Positions 56,668 through 64,000 of a DNA stretch of 64,000 nt are shown here, piece by piece. A model generated the notes under the pieces. That model saw nothing but the letters and a program-made list of their open reading frames with translations, was not told where the DNA came from and did no database searches. Where the stretch lies: contig JAVIAB010000073.1 of NCBI GenBank assembly GCA_032433765.1, forward strand, positions 68,032,087 to 68,096,086. The letters are read 5' to 3'. Source of the stretch: Megaustenia siamemsis. Taxonomy: Eukaryota; Mollusca; Gastropoda; Stylommatophora; Ariophantidae. The stretch's first letter is position 1; each line of letters starts with the position of its first letter. Position numbers and translations under genes: made by a program.

Positions 56668-58125
56668 CTCTATCCATTATTGTCTTTTCGAGCCGAAGAT
56701 AAGGCAGATATTCTAGACTCTTGTATTTGACGATCTCTGTTATAAAGTGTCAGACCTTTGCACAGGACCTGTATTGTATCTCGCCACATGGCTCTGTTCT
56801 GGACGAGGGAGAGGGTTGATGCCTGCTCTTGCCTTTCGTCTCAATATTCATTCTGTGTTTCTTTAGGTCAGCCTCTTTTTCTTTTACCCTCTGGTTCCCA
56901 CATGAAGGCCTGCTTTGAGATTCTTTTGTTGTCTCTTCTCATCACATGGCCAACATATGACCACCTTCTTCTCTGGTTTATAGTTGAAATTGTTGGATGC
57001 TTTGTCAATTCTCTTATTGAATGCTTTGTCAATTCACTTATTACTACACTAGTCTTGAATTAATTCCATGGTATATGGAGTATTTTCCTCAGGCATTTGT
57101 TTTCAAATTCATTCAGTTTATTTTCTATTTCTTTAGTTGTTGTCCGTTGCATGCATAAGTAAGGGTCGATAATACATTTTATCTGAGAATCCTGAGTTTT
57201 GTTTTTGTGCTTAGTAATTTAGATTTCCATATTTTATCAAGGTTCCTGAAAGTCATTGGTACCTATGCTATTCTGATTTCTTTCTTTGAATCTCCTTCTT
57301 GATCTATGCAGCTCACAATATATACAAGATGAGCTGCCTCTTCCACTGCTTTTCCTTCAAGGTAAATATTTTATTCTGGGCGAATTTGATTTTTCATTAC
57401 TTTTGTCTTTTCTTGGTTGATCTCAAGTCATATTTTCCTAGCCGACAAATAACAGCAACAATAACAAAACAAATGACATGTTTCAATATACGGGACATTT
57501 GTATTTTCTCTCATCATGTTCGCATTGCTATTGCTATGGACTATGTCGTTCGCTCAAACAATGTCCTCCAATTGAGATCCAAGCATCCACCCAATGCCTT
57601 TGTTACTGTACAACATTGTTGCACTGGGAGCCGCGATAGCTCAGTGGTTAGTGAACTGGACTACAAAGGACAAGAGGTAGGGTTCGATCCCAACCGACGG
57701 CTTCCAGTTCACCCAGCCTTTAATGGGTACCGGATTTTTTCTGGGAAAGTGAAGCGGCACGAGCGTAATACCGACCACATTACCCTAAAAATCATGTGCC
57801 GAAGGTCAGTAAAATTTATGGTCACTAACACCATATTCCCTATACGCCACTTGGCGTGACGGGGGCACTCTACTTTTTTACTTTACTATTGTTGCATTAT
57901 GAAGTCGATGACTATTCCAAATAACAAGGGGGATCAAATGCATCATTGTTTCATTCCGATATCAATCTGAAACCATTCACTCAGTCCTGCCTCTGTGCGA
58001 ATGCTCATAGTGCAAGCGTGATACAGATCTTTGATGATGTTCATAATTTTTTTTATGGTATTCCATATTGTCAATGTTTCACTATGAATTTCTATGTATG
58101 CTAATGACTCTCTTTTATGTTAGTT
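56668..58125 (-). mobile_element. LINE B copy 2, old, interrupted by a SINE S1
   Basis: Collinear with the B copy at 62591 on minus: the conserved 3' UTR (TCTTTTCGAGCCGAAGATAA on plus) at about 56680, the region of ACATGGCCAACATATGACCA, and after the SINE the RT palm region (GAAGTCGATGACTATTCCAA, CATTCACTCAGTCCTGCCTC). Many indels. Its 3' tail is gone. Confidence 0.78.
57626..57887 (+). mobile_element. SINE S1, full-length, nested in LINE B
   Basis: Complete head (GGGAGCCGCGATAGCTCAGT, B box GGGTTCGATCCC) and body. ATTGTTGCA flanks it at 57615-57623 and 57888-57896. LINE B sequence resumes after the right flank (GAAGTCGATGACTATTCC). Confidence 0.9.
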
Positions 58126-58314
58126 GGAATTAACAACCGTTTATTATTTATATTGATGTTATTTGTTGTACGCGTTCCTTCTAAATGTTTTCCTCTCATT
58201 ATAGACTGGTCTCTTATTGAACACTTTATGCTCGTATCAATAATCAATCATCTTTACATTCTTTTACTCATTAACTAATGTGTGAAGATACTTTAAAAAA
58301 AAACCCTCAAATAT

Positions 58315-60228
58315 ATTAATAGAAAGTGGAGAAAAATAAACAGAGCCAAAGCTGATGAAGTTTGTTTTACAAAAAAAAATGTGAAGAAAGGGAAGTCATC
58401 AGGAAGTGATGATATTCCAGCTGAACTCTCATCCAAGCTGGAGATGAGGCCAGCGTTCGTATTTACCACGCACTATGTGTGAAGATCTGGAAAAATACAG
58501 ACTGGCCAAAAGCCTGGGAAAGATCACTGTACATCCTCATTCCAAAGAAAGGAAATCTGAAGCTGTGCTCCAACTTCAGAACTATTGCCGCAATAAGCCA
58601 TGCCAGCAAAATACTCTTGCGGATCATCATGAATAGGATAGCAAGAAAGTTAGCACAAAAACTTCTTATAGTTCAAGCAGGTTTCAGACATAGTAGATGT
58701 ACCCGGGACCACATCTTTAACATGAGAAATAACCTTCAGATGTGCATGGAATACAGCATAGAACTGTGTACATGCTTCATAGATTACAACAAGACTTTGC
58801 GTATAACATCATAAACTGTGGAACATCGTGAAAAATATTGGCTTTCCAACTACCTCATACAACTTATCGAATCATCTATATCACAAACATCAAGCAGCTA
58901 TCGCAATAGTGGGCTAAACATCAAATTGGTTTGAAGTATAAAAAGGGGTGGGTCAGGAAAACATTCTCTCTCCATACCTGTTCGACATTTCTGCTGAGGA
59001 CATCATGAGAAATGTCAGAGACGAAGACAGATTTGTGAAGTTCTACCCTTTCACAATAAATGGCAGCATATTTCCAGGACTCAGACACGCTGATGACACA
59101 GCCCTCCTCTCAAACAGTGCAGAAGGATTAAAAGCGATAATGGATTGTATTAAAAAAACACAGTGAAGATCAGAACTCTATCTAAACATACAGAAAACTA
59201 AGATATTGTCCATTGACTAAATAAAAAGCCAACCCGAATCATAATCAACAGTGAAGAATTTGAAATTGTAACAAACTATGAATATCTCGGATCTATAGTA
59301 ACTAACAATGGAGATTGTCAGGAAGAGATCACAAGAAGATTAGCAATAGCAACACACAAATTAAACACCATGAAGAACATGTAAAACAACACCTGCAAGC
59401 CAGTAAAATTAAAATGACTAAAGACGTGTACTACTTCTCGATAGCAACATATGGTTGTAAATCATGGGCAATCTCGGAAATAGCAAGAAAGAAAATCGAT
59501 TCATTCGAAACAAAATGCTGCAGGAAAATCATAAAGGTACCTTGGATAATGAAAAAGAGCAACGAATACATAGTAAAAGATTTAAATATTAAACAGAGCT
59601 GGCTTATAATGACCATTCTACAGAGGAAATTAAAATACTATAGACACGTCAAAATACACAGCGTGCTGGTTATTGTTGTTGACGGATTACCACGAGTTAA
59701 TACGAGCATATTTGCCCTTTGACTCATAAGATGTGGCGGGTCGTAATGGCTTTCTTGACATTCCCGGCTCTTACTGGAGGTTGGAGGTCGTCTGTCCCAG
59801 GCTACGCTGGGAAACTACTAGTCCAACCCAGAGGTACTGCAATACTGGATCCTCAATCAGTAACAGCCACCACTACAGGGAACACGTCGATCCTAGCTTC
59901 TGTTAGCCAGTCTGTTTTGACGCAGACTGTTACCGGGGGAGACCACGAGGAGGTAGAACTGCTAGGTCTTGGTCGGCTGATGGTGCGCCGGCCCTGCTTA
60001 TTGCGACCGCAGGTCGCAGGCGCTTATGCTCCCCTGGAAAGAACAATAATGGAAGGCTTGGCTCCTGGGCGACGCATCGGGGACAGATCAAGAAGAATGT
60101 GGTTTGAAGACATCAAGGAGACCTTGACAATGACAACAGAAGAAGTAAAAGATCTGGCTATAGACAGAGATTCTTTCAAACGGGCTGTAGTGAAAGCATC
60201 GTTCAGTGAAGGACAAGCGGTCCTATGA
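58315..60228 (+). mobile_element. LINE G, decayed, with a foreign 350 bp insert
   Basis: Plus-strand RT: KKGKSSGSDDIPAEL, WPKAWERSLYILIPKKGNLK, LCSNFRTIAAISHASKILLR, VQAGFRHSRCTRDHIFNMRN, CTCFIDYNKT (KAFD lost), ILSPYLFDISAEDIMRNVRD, LRHADDTALLSNSAEGL (YADD changed to HADD), ATYGCKSWA, MKKSNEYIVKDLNIKQSW and KLKYYRHVKIHSVL. After the insert (about 59664-60022) it resumes PLERTIMEGLAPGRR, RSRRMWFEDIKETLTMTTEE and FKRAVVKASFSEGQAVL with a natural end at 60228. Many stops and frameshifts; the endonuclease is absent. Confidence 0.8.
59664..60022 (+). other. Unidentified GC-richer insert within LINE G
   Basis: Between the GHVKRH-type block and the ERTIMEG block, which are adjacent in other LINEs of this type, lies about 350 bp of unrelated sequence (TGTGGCGGGTCGTAATGGCT, GGCTACGCTGGGAAACTACT, CGGCTGATGGTGCGCCGGCC). 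It is distinctly richer in G and C than its surroundings and is open in one frame. No TSD recognised; source unknown. Confidence 0.5.
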
Positions 60229-60231
60229 CGG

Positions 60232-60805
60232 TGACTCTTGAACTCTTTCTATGAACATCATAGTTATTCATCTCTACATGTGTGCATTACCAATTTTGAA
60301 ATACATACAAAGACAGCAAATACAATGATTGCCAAACTGGACAGAGTGCCTAGAATTGCCATTCCAGATACAAGGCATACCTATAAAGAGGCTACAGAAC
60401 TCGAGGCAAACCCAGACTACATTTGAGTGACGTCATCAGAGAAACTCTACAACTGTACGTGTCAGTGGCTGAGGCTGCGGAAAGAGTAAGAACCAGAACT
60501 GTGTACTTCCCTCGCTACCAGAGCTTTACATGAGGAAAGAAAAGAAGTCTTGTGTATATTGTTGAAACCTTTTTATGAATATATCAGTAATTAATTATTT
60601 TTACGTTCTTACACTGTTTGTATTTTTATTTACATAATCAGCAGTTTATAATTGTAGCTTAATATATATTTTGTCTTCCTTCCAAGCATGGATAATGAAT
60701 AGCAATTACTCAGTGTGCATCCCTTTAGAAAAGAACAGTTACAACCACTTCATAGACAGCTAACATGATCATTGGAATCTGATAGACTGTCGTTCACATA
60801 GTTGT
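60232..60805. other. Unique DNA, no gene supported
   Basis: A 62-codon ORF at 60238-60426 (includes RVPRIAIPDTRHTYKEATEL) is not recognised. Confidence 0.35.
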
Positions 60806-60807
60806 AA

Positions 60808-61565
60808 TATGAACAGTTTACAGCCACACAGTTTATCAGCATTAGTGACTGTGGACAGCTTGTAGCCATGCAGTTTATCAACATTAGTGACTGTGGACAG
60901 CTTGTAGCCATGCAGTTTATCAACATTAGTGACTGTGGACAGCTTGTAGCCATGCAGTTTATCAACATTAGTGACTGGTCAGCTTGTAGCCATGCAGTTT
61001 ATCAACATTAGTGACTGTGGACAGCTTGTAGCCATGCAGTTTATCAACATTAGTGACTGTGGACAGCTTGTAGCCATGCAGTTTATCAACATTAGTGACT
61101 GGTCAGCTTGTAGCCATGCAGTTTATCAACATTAGTGACTGTGGACAGCTTGTAGCCATGCAGTTTATCAACATTAGTGACTGTGGACAGCTTGTAGCCA
61201 TGCAGTTTATCAACATTAGTGACTGTGGACAGCTTGTAGCCATGCAGTTTATCAACATTAGTGACTGTGGACAGCTTGTAGCCGTCCGGTTTATCAGCGT
61301 TAGTGACTGGTCTACTAGTAGCCATGTAGTTTATCAACATTAGTGACTGTGGACAGCTTGTAGCCATGCAGTTTATCAACATTAGTGACTGTGGACAGCT
61401 TGTAGCCATGCAGTTTGTCAGCATTAGTGACTGGTCAGCTTGTAGCCATGCAGTTTATCAACATTAGTGACTGTGGACAGCTTGTAGCCATGCAGTTTAT
61501 CAACATTAGTGACTGTGGACAGCTTGTAGCCGTCCGGTTTATCAGCATTGGTGACTGGACAGCTT
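60808..61565. repeat. 42 bp tandem array, about 18 units
   Basis: Unit CTGTGGACAGCTTGTAGCCA, TGCAGTTTATCAACATTAGTGA, with some 39 bp units lacking a triplet (CTGGTCAGC). Because 42 and 39 are multiples of three, long ORFs appear on both strands (QLVAMQFINISDCG; MLINCMATSCPQS). They are repeat translations, not evidence of a gene. The array lies 250 bp upstream of the second MPRIP-like exon. Confidence 0.95.
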
Positions 61566-61815
61566 TCATCTGATCTGATTAAATAAAATGTTTTGGAAAA
61601 GTTAGCAAAAGTAAGATATAAAATAGATAAGAAGAAAATGGTGAAGAGATTAGAAGGATGTACAGCACTGTCATGAATGTAATGGTCGTGTCATTTATTG
61701 AGCACTTCCAACAATGAACCTACTAACGATGTTCTTGTTCACACGTCCCTAAACTAGGCCATTAGTGATGTTTAATGTATAATAAATCACAAAAAGGCGT
61801 GTCTTTTACTTTCAG
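61566..61815 (+). other. Intron 3' end upstream of the second MPRIP-like exon
   Basis: Unique AT-rich sequence ending CTTTTACTTTCAG. No repeats recognised. Confidence 0.6.
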
Positions 61816-61881
61816 AGATGGCAGAGACGACTATTTAGGTTGTACGATGACGGAGAGCTCTCGTATTGTGTTGATGAGAAC
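61816..61881 (+). CDS. MPRIP: Next exon of the MPRIP-like gene (second strand pair of PH1)
   Basis: This 66 bp exon encodes 22 residues. It is preceded by a pyrimidine tract ending TTTCAG at 61810-61815 and followed by donor GTGAGT at 61882. It reads RWQRRLFRLYDDGELSYCV, then DEN. This fits the known MPRIP PH1 continuation (K/R)WQRRxFxLYxxGxLxYxxDE. Its phase 0 start joins cleanly to the phase 0 end of the exon at 34470-34550, so the Arg-Arg/Lys-Trp junction of the family is recreated exactly at the splice. A PH domain needs about 100 residues; the remainder must lie beyond 64000, because I see no further matching exon in 61882-64000. Residue positions in the full protein cannot be given from this window. 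Confidence 0.78.
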
Positions 61882-62515
61882 GTGAGTACACAGTCTTCAT
61901 AGCCTCTATATAAATCTTGAAAACATCACTCCACATTCAGGTTGTTTCAGTACAATAGTATATGTCTAGAATATTTCTTCAGTGTATGTTTGCCAGTATA
62001 GTAGATCTCTATAGTATGCCGCAAGAAGCCTATATGATTATTTAATTGTCACAATGATATCAGCGGGCGATTTGAACGTCCTATGTGGCCGTGTGTTAGG
62101 ATGTAGGCTGGCTAGCTAGACAGAGAGAAAACATTAACTGACCGTCCTTGAAAATAAAATGGAGTACAAATATAACTGTTGGTATATGGTTTTACATTGG
62201 CAGGATTCCCACAGGCTACTTCATGTATAAGTTTCCAGAAACTAAATGAAACACAAGTAATTTTGTACTATGTATCGATCAGTGATAATTTGGATCATTG
62301 ATGGTGGACTGTAGCATTCTATTAGCTTTACTACCGCCAATAGTTGTTTCCTCTTTCCTAAACGCCTATTGACATGTTTTGTGACGAACGTTTTCTCAAG
62401 AGTTCAAATCTCGCACCGAGACACATTTGTTCATGTCATTGTATTCACGTACGGTCCCGGTTAGTAATAATTGTGTCAATAATTGTGTTCGGTTTACAAT
62501 GATTGTTGAGTGTTA
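61882..62515 (+). other. Start of the next intron, no further exon found
   Basis: Begins GTGAGTAC. No coding sequence resembling the rest of a PH domain is visible before the LINE B copy. Confidence 0.5.
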
Positions 62516-62518
62516 ACA

Positions 62519-64000
62519 TTATCTATCTACATACCTACCTACCTAACTACCTATCTACCTACCTACCTACCTACCTCCCTACCTACCTATCTTTTGACCT
62601 TTCGAGCCGTAGCCGGCCCATAGGGCGTAGACCATGATACTCCTTCTCTTATCTAAATTTTTATTCTAGCAGTTTTCAATTCTTTTAAAGATATTTTATC
62701 AAATCTCGCCATCTTTCTCTGTTCTGTGCAAGCAGCTCTATCTCATTGAGGGAGTCGATTCCTGCTGCTCTTGCCTCTCTCATCAATGTTCTTCTCAGTG
62801 TCTCTCTGGGTCTTCCTCTTTTCCTCTTACCTGTTGTTTCCCACATGAGAGCTTGCTTTGCTATTCGCTTATTATCTCTTCTCATCACATGTCCAACATA
62901 TGACCATCGTCTTTTCTTTATTACTGAAGATATTAGTGGTTGATTGGCGATTTCTCTAATTTCCTCGTTTGTTTTTAATTCATTTCACGCTATACCAAGT
63001 ATTTTCCCTAGACATTTATTTTCGAATGCGTGCAACTTTGTTTCTATATCTCTTGTTGTTTTCCAGCTTTCACACGCATACGTAAGGGTTGATAGTACAT
63101 TTGATTTGAATAGTCTAAGTTTTGTGTTTGTGCTGATCCACAACTTTTCAAGGCTTCTGAAAGACATTGTTGCTTTAGCTATTCTGATTCTAATTTCTTT
63201 ACTTATATCCCATTCTCGATCAATGTGACTTCCAAAATAGATAAAGTTATTAATCTCTTTCACTGGTTTGTTTTCCATGTATATTTTGTCGTCTGTTGGA
63301 ATTAAGCTTTTTATGACCTTAGTCTTTTCATGATTGATCTTAAGTCCAATTTTGCTGGCTATTGATGATAGTTCATTTGTGTTTTCCTGCATTGTTTTTA
63401 TCTGACTGCTAATGTGAACTATGCCATTAGCAAAGTCGAGGTCCTCCAAATGGTCTCCTTGTATCCATTCGATGCCTTTATTACCAGTGCAGCATTTCTT
63501 CATTATGAAGTCCATAACAACTCGAAATAACAAGGGCAATAAAATACATCCTTGTTTAACCCCAGTTTCTATTGGAAAACATTCGCTCAGTCCTTCCTCT
63601 GTTCGAACTGCAATGTGTAACCATCATACATGTCTTTGATAATATTTATGATTTTTAATGGTAAGCCATATTGCTTCAGAATTTTCCACAAAGAATCTCG
63701 ATGAGTACTGTCAAATGCTTTTTTGAAGTCGATGAAGTTAAAAGTACAAAAGGTTTTTGCTTTTCAATGTGTTCCTCCAATATAAGTCGTAGAGTAAAAA
63801 TATGGTCAAGGCAGCTTCTCCCTTTTCTAAACCAAGTCTGTTCTTCACGCATTACTGTATCTATTGAATTCGTTATTCTATTCATGATGATTTTGCAGAA
63901 TAACTCTGAGACAACTGACTCAAATGTCACGCCTCTCCAGTTGTTACAATCTCTTAGATTGCCATTTTTTGGAATCGTGTTAACATATTATGAACATTAC
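62519..64000 (-). mobile_element. LINE B copy 3, longest, runs off the window
   Basis: 3' tail of ATCT/ACCT tetranucleotides (62519-62592), then the UTR CTTTCGAGCCGTAGCCGGCC. On minus: KRKRGRPRETLRRTLMREAR, LTYACESWKTTRDIETKLH, KINHEKTKVIKSLIP, HLEDLDFANGIVHISSQIKT, MPLLFRVVMDFIMKKCC, EEQTWFRKGRSCLDHIFTLR and further N-terminal RT at the window end. The catalytic box reads FANG, where D-D would be needed. Several frameshifts, including one near 63000 and one near 63600. About 90% similar by eye to the 7005 copy over the shared part. Confidence 0.88.

Larger units (their letters stand above)
34551..61815 (+). other. 27.3 kb phase-0 intron of the MPRIP-like gene
   Basis: It starts GTAAGT and ends TTTCAG. 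It contains almost only repeats: (TA)n, three insertions at one target site, a 6 kb minisatellite, LINEs E, F, C, A1, A2, B and G, SINEs, and 42 and 55 bp tandem arrays. The boundaries are direct observation. That it is a single intron is inferred from the phase match and from the adjacency of the two peptides in the PH domain. Confidence 0.7.

Noticed and set aside
61092..61424. ORFs on both strands over the 42 bp array
   Set aside because: Unit length divisible by three keeps all frames open; not evidence of coding.

Overview
The window is eukaryotic and looks like the interior of a repeat-rich invertebrate genome. There are no bacterial operons. There are spliceosomal exons, many non-LTR retrotransposon (LINE) remnants, tRNA-derived SINEs and long simple-sequence arrays. 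A mollusc or other lophotrochozoan is a plausible source, but that is inference from repeat style only.

The one host gene I recognise is represented by two short plus-strand exons, 34470-34550 and 61816-61881. Both have canonical splice sites and both introns are phase 0. Joined, they encode the start of a PH domain that closely matches the first PH domain of myosin phosphatase Rho-interacting protein (MPRIP; Drosophila outspread is a relative). The 27.3 kb between them would be one intron. Everything before 34469 is probably upstream intron or flank, and everything after 61881 the next intron. A second possible host-derived coding stretch, 30613-31281, holds two tandem Cys-rich, N-glycosylation-rich extracellular-type repeats with a frameshift between them. 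I do not recognise that family.

Layout. 1-3900: tandem repeats (135 bp, 21 bp, about 56 bp), a 585 bp tandem duplication carrying a TATA-like box, and GA tracts. 3900-11250: LINE fragments A1, B, A2 and A1; two or three have exact target-site duplications (TSDs), and the last is interrupted by an 800 bp non-autonomous element. 11250-24540: a hairpin repeat, SINEs, and LINE fragments C, A1, C and E. 24555-27519: a Jockey-like LINE with RT and RNase H, broken by many lesions, with a 12 bp TSD. 27520-34470: microsatellites, S2 and S3 repeats, the Cys-rich repeat ORF and an A1 fragment carrying one foreign minisatellite unit. 34470-35611: the first MPRIP-like exon, then two SINEs and a LINE stub inserted in series at one target sequence. 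35745-41700: a 6 kb purine-rich minisatellite. 41747-49352: LINEs E, RNase H fragment, F (endonuclease plus RT) and C. 49353-61815: SINE S2, several A2/A1/B/G LINE remnants and a 42 bp array. 61816-61881: the second MPRIP-like exon. 62519-64000: a LINE B copy running off the window.

No transposon here looks autonomous: each has stops, frameshifts, 5' truncation or a damaged catalytic box. The LINE families were named A1, A2, B, C, E, F, G and J for this report only. Clade assignment needs a phylogeny. Boundaries without a TSD are approximate, to about 10-40 bases.
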